This document shows, piece by piece, positions 17,821 to 26,999 of a stretch of 64,000 bases of DNA. The stretch is from NCBI GenBank assembly GCA_014189435.1, contig CP050295.1, positions 1 to 64,000 of the forward strand, written 5' to 3'. Each line of letters begins with the position of its first letter. Position 1 is the first letter of the stretch. This DNA is from Mesorhizobium loti. Lineage in GTDB: Bacteria; Pseudomonadota; Alphaproteobacteria; Rhizobiales; Rhizobiaceae. A program made the position numbers and the translations under genes. The notes below the pieces were generated by a model, which saw only the letters and a list, made by a program, of their open reading frames with translations, searched no databases and was not told the origin of the DNA.

Positions 17821-18873
17821 TCAAACCCTCGCCTCAGGGAGGGACTTGTTGACCGCCGGGATGATCTTGTCTCCCCAGAGCTCGATCTGGCGCAGCATTG
17901 TCTTTTGGTCGAAATCCCCCAATTGGGTCTGAATTGCGATCTGGTCCGGTTTCAGGATATCCATCTCTTCCAGTAGGCGATCAATCACGCGATTCACGCT
18001 GCCGATCGGCAGGTTCTCGCGCATAGTCTCCAATGACAGATCCTGCTGCGTCGGCGTTTCCTGCAGCAAATAGCCGTCCAGGCTCTGCTGGCGGCGCTGA
18101 TGCAGTGCTTCAGACAGCCGGCGCTGGAAGCGGGCATTGTCGAGATAGCTGTTTATCTCTGCCTGGTCGTCGCTGGCATAGCAGCAACGCAGCAGCGATA
18201 TCCTGGCGTCCGTGACATTCTTACCTTCGGAAGCCGCCGCCTCCTCGATCGATTCGCGCAGCGTGCTCAAAGTCTCTAAGCCGTTGTGGAATGCTGTGAC
18301 AAAGAAATTGTGTCCCTCGCGATAGGCCCGGCTCATGCGCAGGGGACCGCCGGCGATCCAGATCGGCGGGGTCGGCTTCTGGACGGTGGGCACCGAAATC
18401 GCCGTCGGGGGTATCTTCTCATACCGGCCATCGTGCTCGAAGATATTTTGGTTGAGGCCCTTCAGAAGGATGTCCAGATATTCCGAAAAGATGGCCGGCG
18501 CCTCATCGATGTTGACGCCGAAGCGTTCGAACTCGAATTGCTGGTATCCCACGCCGACTCCGAGCTCGAGACGGCCGTTCGCCACGACGTCGGCGAAGCC
18601 GATCTCGGAAAGCAGTCGCTGCGGGTGATAGAGCGGCAACACGCAGACGGCAGTGCCGAGGCGAATGGTGCTTGTCAGGCCGGCGCAGTGCGCCACCATC
18701 ATCAAGGGCGACGGAACAAGGCTGTAATTGTTGAAGTGGTGCTCGGCGAACCAGGCGGTGTTGAAGCCAGCCTGCTCCGAAAGAACGGCTTGTTCGATTG
18801 AGTTGCGGATGACGCTGTCGGAGGATTGATGATAGCCGCGCTGGGCGGCCAGGATGAAGGTTGCGAATTCCAT
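17821..18873 (-). CDS. LLM-class flavin-dependent oxidoreductase (bacterial luciferase-like)
   Basis: The protein has 350 residues and is a TIM-barrel flavin monooxygenase that would use reduced FMN and oxygen on an unknown substrate. The N-terminus MEFATFILAAQRGYHQSSDS, AWFAEHHFNNYSLVPSP near residues 40-57 (family EHHF), TIRLGTAVCVLPLYHPQRL near residue 70, ADVVANGRLELGVGVGYQ near residue 95 and PPIWIAGG near residue 170 are diagnostic. It corresponds by type and order to y4vJ of NGR234. It lies between the double SDR and fdxB-nifQ, all leftward, and may be co-transcribed with the P450 genes. A 315 bp gap separates it from the SDR gene. Confidence 0.88.
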   Translation of the reverse strand: MEFATFILAAQRGYHQSSDSVIRNSIEQAVLSEQAGFNTAWFAEHHFNNYSLVPSPLMMVAHCAGLTSTIRLGTAVCVLPLYHPQRLLSEIGFADVVANGRLELGVGVGYQQFEFERFGVNIDEAPAIFSEYLDILLKGLNQNIFEHDGRYEKIPPTAISVPTVQKPTPPIWIAGGPLRMSRAYREGHNFFVTAFHNGLETLSTLRESIEEAAASEGKNVTDARISLLRCCYASDDQAEINSYLDNARFQRRLSEALHQRRQQSLDGYLLQETPTQQDLSLETMRENLPIGSVNRVIDRLLEEMDILKPDQIAIQTQLGDFDQKTMLRQIELWGDKIIPAVNKSLPEARV

Positions 18874-19189
18874 GGTCTTTCATGTCTCCAGAGGGAATTG
18901 GTAGATCAGGGGATGCGATCGGCATGCGCGCAGAAGGCCTTGGCCACGGTGTGGATCCGATGCTTGGCGGCGGCATAGTCTTGCGGCAAACCGCTCGCAT
19001 TCTGCGGTTGCACGCGCGCCCGCGAGCGGTTGGAACTGCTTCGACCGCGATGGGGACGTGTTCGTCGCCGCCGAAAATCTTCGATCCTAGACAGCGCTGC
19101 GGGCGCGGCGCGGGCGGAGCTTGAAGCCTTGGATGTCGTCGGCTTCGACGAGCCGCAGCCGTCGCCTGGCGAATGGCGAATGGCGATAA
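18874..19189. other. gap between the SDR and monooxygenase genes, no gene recognised
   Basis: Minus-strand frames here contain no known motif. The sequence may be a decayed small gene, since neighbouring genes in the series are otherwise closer together. No terminator or -24/-12 promoter was seen. Confidence 0.35.
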
Positions 19190-20788
19190 TCAACCAGCGT
19201 CCTCCGCAAAATATTCGTCATAGAATTCGCTGGCGTTTCCCGCATCGCCGAACGAGGTCCAGCCGCCGTCCACATAGAGGATCGAGCCGTTGATGTATGA
19301 GGCGTCAGACGAAGCGAGGAAAAACGCCGCGTCTGCGACGTCTTCCGGCCGTCCCATCATGCCCATCGGAATTCGTCGTGCGATCGCTGTTGAGTCGATG
19401 CGGCCGGCCTTCAACTGAGCAAGTGCAGGCGTGCGGATGTAACCGGGAGCGACGGTGGCTGTCCGAATGCCGATCGGCCCGAGTTCGGCCGCCATGCATC
19501 GGGTCAGCATGTCCATCCCCGCTTTCGAGGCGCCGTAGGCATGGCGCGGCGCAAAGGGCAGAAAGCTGTTGATCGATCCGAGATTGAGGATCACGCCGCC
19601 GGGGCGCATCGCTTTGGCCGCCTCACGCGCGCAAGTGAAGGCGCCGGTGAGATTGACATCCAGGACCTGGTCGATTTCTGCCGGCATTTGTTCGATGCCC
19701 GCCACAAAGGTGTCGGCAATAGCAGCACCGTTGACGAGGATGTCGATGCGCCCGAAGCGTCCCCTCATCTCCTCGAACAGCGCCACCACCTCGCTCTCGA
19801 TGGCCACATCCACGAATTTCGCCAGGTTCTTTCCGCCGAGCGATCCAGCGAGTACAGTAGCGGCAGCGCGATCTTTATCAGCAATCACGACGGTATCGCC
19901 GGTCGCTGCAAAACGGCGAACTATGGCGGCGCCTATGCCGTTCGCGCCACCCGTGACGAGCACGATTCGCGCATCGGTTCGTTCGCTCTCAGAAGAGAGC
20001 TCGGCTCTGGGCGTCCCTTCCACCGCCGGGTGCGCGTCCCCCGGCTGGTTGAATGACGTCCAGCCGCCGTCGACCACCAGCACCGATCCGGTGATGTAGC
20101 GCGCCTCAACTCTGGTCAGAAAACGCACGGCCCGGGCGATCTCGTCGGGCCGCGCCATGCGCCCCATCGGCACGCGGCGGCGTACCGCCGCAAGGTCCAT
20201 TTTACCCGCGCGTTCCAGTTCTGCGACCATCGGCGTGCGCACATAGCCTGGCGCAACCGCCGTCACGCGTATGCCGCGCGAAGCCCATTCGCATGCAAGC
20301 GACTTCGTCAACGAGATCAGGCCCGCTTTCGAGGCTGCGTAGGCATTGCGCCTGGGACTGCCGACCATCCCCGCCAGCGAAGCGACGTTGACGATGGCGC
20401 CGTCCAGCTTCATCCGCCTCGCCGCTTCGCGGGCCATGACAAACGGCCCAATCAGGTTTACTGCCAAGCCGCGCCGGAAGGCATCGGCTGCCGTGTCGAC
20501 AGTCGCAGTCATGGTCGGTCCGATGGCCGCGTTGTTGATGAGAACGTCGATCTGAGCGAACTGCGCTTCGACCCGGCCATAAAGGGCGAGGACTTCCACG
20601 TCTCGCGAGACGTCGCATTCGAGGCCAAGATGCGGGTCGCCGAGGCCACGGGCCAGTTCAACCACGCCGCTGCCCGGAAGGTCCACCGCAACAACAGTGT
20701 CTCCACCCCCAGCAAGGATATCGACCAGGGCCCGGCCGATCCCGCCCGCGGCGCCTGTAATGATGACGATGCGTCCTTCCCGCTTCAT
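19190..20788 (-). CDS. double short-chain dehydrogenase/reductase (two SDR domains in one chain)
   Basis: The protein has 532 residues, twice the usual SDR size. Domain 1 (about 5-250) has the cofactor motif TGAAGGIG, NNAAIG and the catalytic AYAASKAG. Domain 2 (about 272-515) repeats these as TGGANGIG, NGAAIA and AYGASKAG. Each domain ends with VDGGWTSF, so both look catalytically complete. Such enzymes oxidise alcohols or reduce ketones with NAD(P). A protein of this double build is known in NGR234 as y4vI beside a P450, which matches the context here. Two sequential oxidations of the P450 product, or one pseudo-dimer active on a single substrate, are both possible. Confidence 0.9.
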   Translation of the reverse strand: MKREGRIVIITGAAGGIGRALVDILAGGGDTVVAVDLPGSGVVELARGLGDPHLGLECDVSRDVEVLALYGRVEAQFAQIDVLINNAAIGPTMTATVDTAADAFRRGLAVNLIGPFVMAREAARRMKLDGAIVNVASLAGMVGSPRRNAYAASKAGLISLTKSLACEWASRGIRVTAVAPGYVRTPMVAELERAGKMDLAAVRRRVPMGRMARPDEIARAVRFLTRVEARYITGSVLVVDGGWTSFNQPGDAHPAVEGTPRAELSSESERTDARIVLVTGGANGIGAAIVRRFAATGDTVVIADKDRAAATVLAGSLGGKNLAKFVDVAIESEVVALFEEMRGRFGRIDILVNGAAIADTFVAGIEQMPAEIDQVLDVNLTGAFTCAREAAKAMRPGGVILNLGSINSFLPFAPRHAYGASKAGMDMLTRCMAAELGPIGIRTATVAPGYIRTPALAQLKAGRIDSTAIARRIPMGMMGRPEDVADAAFFLASSDASYINGSILYVDGGWTSFGDAGNASEFYDEYFAEDAG

Positions 20789-21092
20789 AAGAACTTCTCC
20801 GCGCCGAGCCTCAGCGATGTCACCCCATCAATATTGGGCGGCCAAATGATCCGTTGCGGCAAAGCAGCACGTCCTGGTGATGGCCAGTTGGCCGGCGAAG
20901 CTGGCGACGGACCCTTTGATGAGAGCCGATCTGGATCCATGTAAGCCACTTGCCTCTGCGAACCGGTCCTCCGGTCTGAGCTTGGGGGTCGGAGACTGCC
21001 GCGCAACAGAGTCCCGTTCTTGCGTCAGCAAATTTATCAGCGACAGAGCAGACCGCTGTTGCGGTCACGCCCCTACGGGACAGGGCAGGCTC
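20789..21092. other. gap between SnoaL-like and SDR genes
   Basis: About 300 bp without a convincing frame, terminator or promoter. It lies inside the presumed P450 operon. Confidence 0.35.
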
Positions 21093-21698
21093 TCACCGGG
21101 ATCGCTGTGCCATTGCAAAATCATCATAGCTTTTGTCTCTGTTCGGAACCTCTGCAGGCCTGATGGCGAGGAGGATGCGATGCTTCTCAAGCGCGTAGAC
21201 TGGGTCATCCGGATGAGGTGCGCCGATAGGCTGCCGCGACCCGAACCGTTCTGCCTCAGGGATCGCTGCTGGGATCTGCTCCTCGAGCCAATCGTAGACC
21301 ACCGTCCGTTCGGCAATCCGCCACTCCCCTTCCCTTTTCTGAAACAGATCGCAGTAGCGCCCGCAGAGGAGCGTCTGGCGTACTTCTCCGTGTTTGTCCG
21401 GTCCGCGTTGCAGCGCGGTGAAATAGCTCTCGACCGCGGCTTCTGTCGGGCTGATGAATTCGATCAGGATGTTCGTGATCTGATGGATGTTGCGAGGCCC
21501 GGTCTGGAAGACCCCGAGCGCAAACCGGATGAAGCCCTCTGCCGAGCCGCAATAGGCGCCGTGATTGTCATGCGCATCGAGCCAGTACGCGCTGCGCAAC
21601 GCCGCCTCGTCCGCGCGATCTATCCCGCGGCAGTACCGATAGAGGCAGTCGCGGATCGCTTCACGGTCGAGTAGTTCGGTAATTTTTCCCTGGTCCAT
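21093..21698 (-). CDS. SnoaL-like / ring-hydroxylating dioxygenase beta-subunit-like protein (NTF2 fold)
   Basis: The protein has 201 residues from ATG 21698. It begins [20 protein letters not shown] and has [19 protein letters not shown], a pattern of NTF2-fold proteins that include SnoaL-type isomerases, dehydratases and dioxygenase beta subunits. [20 protein letters not shown] and [19 protein letters not shown] are further family blocks. Without an alpha-subunit Rieske gene nearby, an isomerase, cyclase or dehydratase role acting on the P450 product is more likely than a dioxygenase subunit. The start lacks a strong ribosome binding site, so an upstream start is possible. Confidence 0.75.
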   Translation of the reverse strand: MDQGKITELLDREAIRDCLYRYCRGIDRADEAALRSAYWLDAHDNHGAYCGSAEGFIRFALGVFQTGPRNIHQITNILIEFISPTEAAVESYFTALQRGPDKHGEVRQTLLCGRYCDLFQKREGEWRIAERTVVYDWLEEQIPAAIPEAERFGSRQPIGAPHPDDPVYALEKHRILLAIRPAEVPNRDKSYDDFAMAQRSR

Positions 21699-21865
21699 CG
21701 TCTTTGTCGCAAATGCTGTGATCGGAAGAGGTTCGCTAAGCCGCCCAAGTTTTTTCACACCATGAGAGCACCTCGTTTCCGGAGATGCCCCTGCACCGTT
21801 GGCCCAGGACGGCGGCGCGCCGCATGCCGTTCTTTCCAGTGTTCGGCCACTTGGTCGACCCGCAA

Positions 21866-22111
21866 TCAAACCCGCCGGCCTCTCGGTTGAATGACATCCG
21901 ATTCAGCCCGCGCAGCGGGTGTAGCGTCGAGTTCCAGTGCACGTTCGGGGCAAGATCGCGTGCCTCGTGACGCAAGTAGGTGCTTCCCCTCCGCAACCTC
22001 AATGTCACCAGGCAGGATGTAGCCCTCGTCATCGAGCTTGAAGATATCGGGCGCTTGCGCCGAGCATCGCGCGTGACCCTGGCATTTGTGTTTATGGACG
22101 ATGATGCGCAT
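21866..22111 (-). CDS. [3Fe-4S] ferredoxin of the P450 partner type
   Basis: The protein has 81 residues. It begins [20 protein letters not shown] and ends its core with SCPERALEL. The spacing C-x5-C with a distant CP and only three cluster cysteines is typical of ferredoxins that pass electrons to bacterial cytochromes P450. [13 protein letters not shown] in the middle is also conserved in this group. It starts 43 bp after the P450 stop and is certainly its electron partner by position. The last 20 residues exceed the usual length and may be a read-through tail. Confidence 0.88.
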   Translation of the reverse strand: MRIIVHKHKCQGHARCSAQAPDIFKLDDEGYILPGDIEVAEGKHLLASRGTRSCPERALELDATPAARAESDVIQPRGRRV

Positions 22112-22154
22112 ACCGCTTCCTTCAATTTCCGTGCCCGCTCGGGGCTGGGCTTCA

Positions 22155-23372
22155 TCAGGACCAGTGCAGGATCAGATTTTTGATCCCGAATACATGGCCG
22201 CCAGAGGTGATGGGTGCCGTACCTTTCTTGATCCGGAAGGCCGGAATGCGCGCCAGCCACTCCTCCAGGCCAATGACAATCTCTCGCCGGGCAAGGTGTG
22301 AGCCAAGACAGCGGTGGGGACCATAGCCAAAGGCGGCGTGGCGGTTGTTCTCTCGCGCCAGATCGATCGTGTTGGGGCATTCGAATTCTGCCGGGTCACG
22401 ATTGGCAATCATCGTGGCGCAGGAAACGTAATCCCCCTTACGGATCGGCACTCCTTCGAAGTCGATGTCCTTGGTTGCCACTCGGATCATCTGAACGGTC
22501 GGATAGGCGCGCAGCAATTCTTCAACTGCGAGCGCGATCCGGTCCGGTTCGCTCCGCAGCAGTTCCTGATCTTTGAGGTTGCGGGCGAGATACGCCAAGT
22601 CAAAGCCTATGGCAGCTGCCACCGTGTCGAGCCCCGCGACGAACACAAGCACGCCGATGCCACGGACTTCCACGTCGCTTAGCTGGCGGCCCTCAACCTG
22701 TGCCTGCAGGATGAAGGTCATAAAATCGTCGACCGGGTCCTTACGGCGCTTGGTCGCAAGTTCGTCGATAAAGGCAACAATTGTCTGGGCAGCGGCCGGT
22801 CGTTTCAGATGGTCGCCGTGGATGAGATCTTTCGCCCAGCCGACAAATGTATCGAGCCGGTGATCCGGCAACCCTAGAAAGCGAAGGAAGATGTTGACCG
22901 TGAAAGGAAAGGCGAACTCCTTCATGACGTCGCAGCTTGTGCCCGCTGCGGCAATCCTATCGATCAGCGTGACCGCTCGCTCGCGGATAGCCGGCTCCAA
23001 TACCATGGCCCGCTTTGGCGAAAGCAGCGGATTGAGCAGTGAGCGAAAAACGCCATGGGCCGGTGGGTCAAGTTCGAGCGGGATCATCGGCCAGTTTTCG
23101 CCCAGCGCGGATGCGAAGATGCTGCGATGGCTCGAAAAGGTTTCAGCGTCCTGCAGCACCCGGCGCTGGTCGCTGGCGCGAGTGATGACCCAGGTGCCGC
23201 GGCCATCGCGCGTGTTGTAGGGAGAATAGAAGATCGGCGGCCCGGCATGGACGCAAGCGACCGCTGCGTGCGGGTCCCCGTTGGGCGCCGGCAGCATGCC
23301 TGGCGACTTAAACAGGCTGAAGTCCCTCACCATTTCGGGCGGGATGTGATCTGGAACCCAGTTAATCGCCAT
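22155..23372 (-). CDS. cytochrome P450 (CYP127-like)
   Basis: The protein has 405 residues from ATG 23372, preceded by GAGGAG; a 15-bp longer frame exists but is less well placed. Heme-thiolate motif FGYGPHRCLGSHLARRE lies near residue 345, the I-helix AGLDTVAAAI near residue 240 and the K-helix EELLR near residue 280. It is a soluble bacterial monooxygenase of unknown substrate. The gene set of P450, small ferredoxin, double SDR and luciferase-like enzyme next to nifQ matches the region of NGR234 that includes CYP127A1 (y4vG), which is why I suggest that family. It heads a leftward series behind a NifA/sigma54 promoter 169 bp upstream. It is not the gibberellin operon, which needs CYP112/114/117 and diterpene cyclases. 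Confidence 0.92.
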   Translation of the reverse strand: MAINWVPDHIPPEMVRDFSLFKSPGMLPAPNGDPHAAVACVHAGPPIFYSPYNTRDGRGTWVITRASDQRRVLQDAETFSSHRSIFASALGENWPMIPLELDPPAHGVFRSLLNPLLSPKRAMVLEPAIRERAVTLIDRIAAAGTSCDVMKEFAFPFTVNIFLRFLGLPDHRLDTFVGWAKDLIHGDHLKRPAAAQTIVAFIDELATKRRKDPVDDFMTFILQAQVEGRQLSDVEVRGIGVLVFVAGLDTVAAAIGFDLAYLARNLKDQELLRSEPDRIALAVEELLRAYPTVQMIRVATKDIDFEGVPIRKGDYVSCATMIANRDPAEFECPNTIDLARENNRHAAFGYGPHRCLGSHLARREIVIGLEEWLARIPAFRIKKGTAPITSGGHVFGIKNLILHWS

Positions 23373-23540
23373 TTGGCTTCTCCTCAATGTCAGGCGTGCT
23401 GGCGCTCGATCGGGATCCCACGGCTGGTCACACGTCGATTGCCAGCGTTCGGCACGTCCTGGCTCAGGCGCCGTAAAGATTGGCCGTCACCGCTGAACTC
23501 CATCAAGCAGTGCTGACGTCCCCTGACTAAACTTGTCGGG

Positions 23541-23555
23541 GCAAGTTGCGTGCCG
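23541..23555 (-). promoter_or_regulatory. sigma54 -24/-12 promoter of the P450 operon
   Basis: The minus strand reads CGGCACGCAACTTGC, matching TGGCAC-N5-TTGC at all but the first base with the correct 12-base spacing. The P450 start codon is about 170 bp downstream. Confidence 0.88.
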
Positions 23556-23638
23556 ATTAGCGCACCGTTTGCGTTGCACCAGTTGGCCCGAACCGGTGGC
23601 CCGGTCTTGGCGGCCTTTTGGTCGGATGGCGACATTCT

Positions 23639-23654
23639 TGTTCAGCTTCGGACA
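23639..23654 (-). promoter_or_regulatory. NifA upstream activator sequence of the P450 operon
   Basis: TGTTCAGCTTCGGACA fits TGT-N10-ACA. It is 84 bp upstream of the -24 element, a normal distance for NifA. Confidence 0.82.
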
Positions 23655-23873
23655 CACGAAGGAGCAAATGAAAGGACCCTCAAGCATGCGAACGCCGCGA
23701 CCCGAGCCGAATTTGGTCCTCTCCACTTCCCGAGTGGCGCGCTTGCTGAGAGCTGGAGGATGTCAAAGCCCCCTCGACAGAGCGGGTATAGCAACAGTGC
23801 GCGTCGTGGATGCTGCCACAGCGTGTATTCGCAGACCGCCGTGACTGCGCACGCAAGAACGCGCTGGATCTAG

Positions 23874-25489
23874 CCCGTCCTATTCACGAGCGGCCTGGTT
23901 CCTTGCCGCTTGGCGTTCGGTCATGAAGGTGTGAGGCGTCTTTTTCACCGCAGCTGAGACTGGACTTTGGAACGCGCTGGAGGGTCAAGGTATCGGGTTC
24001 GGTGGGGCTTTGATGCCCCGGCGCTCATGGCCCTGCGGGCTGCAGCGTGATGGCGATCGTTCGGAACAGACTTGCTTCGGGACAGGCGGCGGCGAAGGCC
24101 AGACGGATGCGCGAGACGGTTTCGGTGACGCGGGCGCCGAGCTTGAGAAGCCTGAGCCGCAGTGTAGAGAACTCGGCGTTGCACAGATGATGGGTCGTGG
24201 GCACTGCCTCGCGCAGGGTGAGCATCAACCAGTATGCGGCGGTGTGCAGGACGAGACGGACCTGGTTGGCAATCGGTGAGCGGCAGCTGGTGCGGTCGGA
24301 GGCGAGCTGGCTCTTGTGCATCTTGATCAGGTTTTCGGCCTGGCCGCGGGCGCAGTAGATCACATCGTAGACATGCTCGGCGGAGCCTTTGTCGAGATTG
24401 GTGACGACGAAGCGGATGTCGAGGCCGAGGGTGGTTGCCTCGATGCGGGCGCAGGCGCGGCGTTCCGTCCTCCAGGATTTCGCCTTGTATCGGGTCTCGG
24501 CATAGCCGCGCAGCACCGGCTTCTGCTCGAGCGCGCGGCGGGTGCGGATATCGTCGGCGGCTTCATCAACGAGACGCTGGAGAACCTTGTTGCCGGGCAA
24601 TCCGAAGAGGTAGTCGACCGCATTGTCCTCGCACCATGCCATGACTTGCGCCCGGCCATAGTGGCCATCGCCGCGGATCAGAATGCGGGTGGTCGGCCAG
24701 CGGGCGCGGATGCGCCGGACAAGCCGGCGCAGATGGCCGCGGATCTCCTTGCCCGCCGGGGTCCTGCCAGGACGCAGGATCATGGCGACCGGGCGTCCTG
24801 TCGCGGCGTCGTAGATGTGGATCGGCAGGAAGCAACGCTCGTCGTAATGGGCGTTGAACAGCGAGAGCTGCTGATGGCCGTGAACGACATCCACCGTGTC
24901 GTCGATGTCGAGCGTGACGCTTTTGGGCGGCGCGGCATAGCTCGACAGCCACAGATCGACCAGCACCCAGCCGAGCCGGATGACGGTGCGCAGGTCGGGC
25001 AGGTTCTCGAGGCGCGAGCATGTCGGCTGCGAGCACAGATCAATCCCGCTGTCGGGCAGCCGCCCGCAGGCGAGCTTGAAGGCCGGGTCGGTGCGCAGCC
25101 GGTCGAGATCGTTGGCATCCTCGTAGCCGCATGCGATCGCAAAGATGCGGGCGCGCACAATGTCGGCCATGGCGTGCGTCACCCGCGCTGGATCGCGCGG
25201 ATCGTGGATCGCGGCGGCCAGCCTGTCGGCCAGTTGCAGGCGTCGCTCGGCCGCTGCCAAAAGCATGACGCCACCATCCGAGGTGATGCGTCCGCCGTCA
25301 AACGCAGCTGTGATCTTCTTGCGTCCAACGGCTGGAAATGAGAGCGGCAGCAACGTATCATCGGTCATGGCGGGTGTGGCTCGCGAGAGGCGGTGGCAGG
25401 GTTGGCTTAGACAACCGAATCCTACGCTAAATCAATCGCTTAGGCTACATCCGCCAACCTCTCAGACGCAACGTCGTGCATAAGACGGG
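23874..25489. mobile_element. IS1380-family insertion sequence, complete, 1616 bp
   Basis: The left end reads CCCGTCCTATTCACGAGC and the right end, in reverse complement, reads CCCGTCTTATGCACGACG, so the terminal repeats match imperfectly over about 18 bases. The element is flanked by the direct repeat CTAG at 23870-23873 and 25490-25493, a four-base target duplication as expected for IS1380. It holds one transposase gene on the minus strand. It inserted upstream of the P450 operon promoter region without breaking a recognised gene. Confidence 0.9.
24025..25368 (-). CDS. IS1380-family transposase
   Basis: The protein has 447 residues with a DDE-type catalytic core. SDGGVMLLAAAERRL near the N-terminus, TLDIDDTVDVVHGHQQLSLF with its catalytic Asp near residue 152, ILIRGDGHYGR with a second Asp near residue 230, and YCARGQAENLIKMHK with the Glu near residue 343 are typical. 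The length and unbroken frame suggest an active enzyme. The long opposite-strand frame over the same bases is a shadow of high-GC coding. Confidence 0.93.
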   Translation of the reverse strand: MTDDTLLPLSFPAVGRKKITAAFDGGRITSDGGVMLLAAAERRLQLADRLAAAIHDPRDPARVTHAMADIVRARIFAIACGYEDANDLDRLRTDPAFKLACGRLPDSGIDLCSQPTCSRLENLPDLRTVIRLGWVLVDLWLSSYAAPPKSVTLDIDDTVDVVHGHQQLSLFNAHYDERCFLPIHIYDAATGRPVAMILRPGRTPAGKEIRGHLRRLVRRIRARWPTTRILIRGDGHYGRAQVMAWCEDNAVDYLFGLPGNKVLQRLVDEAADDIRTRRALEQKPVLRGYAETRYKAKSWRTERRACARIEATTLGLDIRFVVTNLDKGSAEHVYDVIYCARGQAENLIKMHKSQLASDRTSCRSPIANQVRLVLHTAAYWLMLTLREAVPTTHHLCNAEFSTLRLRLLKLGARVTETVSRIRLAFAAACPEASLFRTIAITLQPAGP

Positions 25490-25493
25490 CTAG

Positions 25494-25900
25494 AGACAGC
25501 GCTCCTTACGCGGTCGACACACAGTGCCAGCCAGTGTGCGACAATGCATCGGCCGGCCCGTCCGGAACGGCTTACCTCTTTCCCGAGCCGGTGCGGAAGT
25601 GCAGATTTAGCCTAACCATACAGCACCATTGCTCGGTCCGGGTGACCAAGCGAATGTGCGGCATGAGGTAGCAAAAGCCACCGATCATTATTCAACCCGT
25701 TGATAGCGAGTGACTATTTTCAACGTCTCCGAGGGTGGCGGACGGAGGCTTGACGCAGCCGTGCGGAACAGCTGCGGCATGTCTGAACCGTCGCCACCGA
25801 CCGATTTTGGTGCTGTCTAAGACGTGCTTCCCGACGTGCAGATTGTTTTGATAGGCATGTCGGTGTCAAAGAATAAACCTTCCTCCTATTGAGAGTGGCG
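25494..25900. other. stretch without a recognised gene
   Basis: About 400 bp between the IS1380 target site and the toxin gene. No convincing frame, promoter or repeat was seen on either strand. Confidence 0.35.
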
Positions 25901-26461
25901 CTACCTGTAGAAAAGCACTTTGCCCCCAGGAATGAGTTGTCGGCAGAAGTCGTAGTCGGCGATGTTCCGAGTCAACAGGACAAGCCCCGATTTCGATGCC
26001 TGCAGATACAGAGTGCAGTCATGCAGGCAGCGCAGCTTCTGGTCATCCTGGTAGCCCTGCAGGCGACAGAGCACGCCGTTCAGAACAGCAGCGCGGCCGA
26101 GGACGTCGGCATCGGGCGTTAGGATCCGGTGTCCGGGCATGGATCGGATTACCTCGGACACAGCCTTATGCACGCCCCCGGTGCGGGGATCGTCGGGCTT
26201 CAGGACACCAAGCGTGTGGGCCAACTCCTGGATGCAGATGGCTGAATGGTTGTTGTGCCGACCGTCCATAATCTGCTTCACCAACGCAGGCGCTTTGCCT
26301 TGGAGCCTGTCGATGTACACACAGGTGTCGAGCAATAGCGCTTGCCCGCCGAGCTCGCCCTCGTTCACGAAGGGCAGCTGATCATCAGGTCGGCGAGCAA
26401 GTGTTTTGGTTGGAAAGCCACGAAGCGAGCGAAGGGCTGCTTCAACATCAAATTCTGACAC
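25901..26461 (-). CDS. PIN-domain toxin, VapC-like
   Basis: The protein has 186 residues. From about residue 42 it shows LLLDTCVYIDRLQGK, the first acidic motif of PIN ribonucleases, then AICIQELAHTLGVL with the conserved Glu, and LVLLTRNIADYDFCRQL near the end with the last acidic motif. The first 40 residues are an extension outside the PIN fold. It starts 11 bp after the stop of a basic protein gene, the arrangement of a toxin-antitoxin pair. The product would cleave RNA when free. Such pairs often stabilise islands; that role is inference. Confidence 0.75.
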   Translation of the reverse strand: MSEFDVEAALRSLRGFPTKTLARRPDDQLPFVNEGELGGQALLLDTCVYIDRLQGKAPALVKQIMDGRHNNHSAICIQELAHTLGVLKPDDPRTGGVHKAVSEVIRSMPGHRILTPDADVLGRAAVLNGVLCRLQGYQDDQKLRCLHDCTLYLQASKSGLVLLTRNIADYDFCRQLIPGGKVLFYR

Positions 26462-26472
26462 TCAAACCTCAA

Positions 26473-26841
26473 TCAGAAGCCGAGCTTGATGTCTGGATCG
26501 ATGGTTCCCGCAAGCTTGTCCATGGTCGCGGGGAAATTGTCCTCGAGCGCGACATTCGCAAGAGCGAATTCAAGCAGCTCGGTGTCACCCTTAATGCCCG
26601 TCTGGCGCTTAGCCTGCTCAATGAGGGCATGGCTCAAACGTGCTGTGATCCGCTCGTCTTTAGAGCCGATCAGGCCTTTGCGAATGGCAGCACGAAGCGT
26701 CTGCCGAACGACAAACTTCTGCTCGCCCGGCATGTCCTTGTTGGCGTCCTTACGGATCAGACTCCGCTTGCGCTTCTTTTTCGCAACGAGGCGCTGTTGC
26801 GGAGCAGTCGATAACGACCGCATTCCCAGCGTCTTCGTCAT
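26473..26841 (-). CDS. putative antitoxin partner of the PIN protein
   Basis: The protein has 122 residues from ATG 26841, chosen because GGAG lies nine bases upstream; a frame from 26913 adds 24 residues without a good ribosome site. The N-terminal third is very basic (KKKRKRSLIRK). The C-terminal part has ITARLSHALIEQAKRQTGIK and ELLEFALANVAL, which resembles a short DNA-binding and helical antitoxin build, but I cannot name the family. Its place before the PIN gene supports the role. Confidence 0.55.
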   Translation of the reverse strand: MTKTLGMRSLSTAPQQRLVAKKKRKRSLIRKDANKDMPGEQKFVVRQTLRAAIRKGLIGSKDERITARLSHALIEQAKRQTGIKGDTELLEFALANVALEDNFPATMDKLAGTIDPDIKLGF

Positions 26842-26999
26842 ATCGCCATCTCCGATGCTGTTAGCCAAGGCGTGTGTTTTGTCGAACATAACAAGTGGGA
26901 GCTGCTTTGTCACTCGGAAGCTCGCTCAGATTACTGAGCAGTCATTCGTTCCGGCAAATGTGCGGCGTGCTCGGTCTCGGCGAAGGGCTCCAGCTAAGG

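Noticed and set aside
17821..23372. Gibberellin biosynthesis operon
   Set aside because: That operon needs three P450 genes, GGPP synthase and two diterpene cyclases. Only one P450 is present, and the partner genes differ.
24316..25341. Long plus-strand open frame of 341 codons
   Set aside because: It is antisense to the IS1380 transposase, whose motifs are clear. High GC content creates such shadows.
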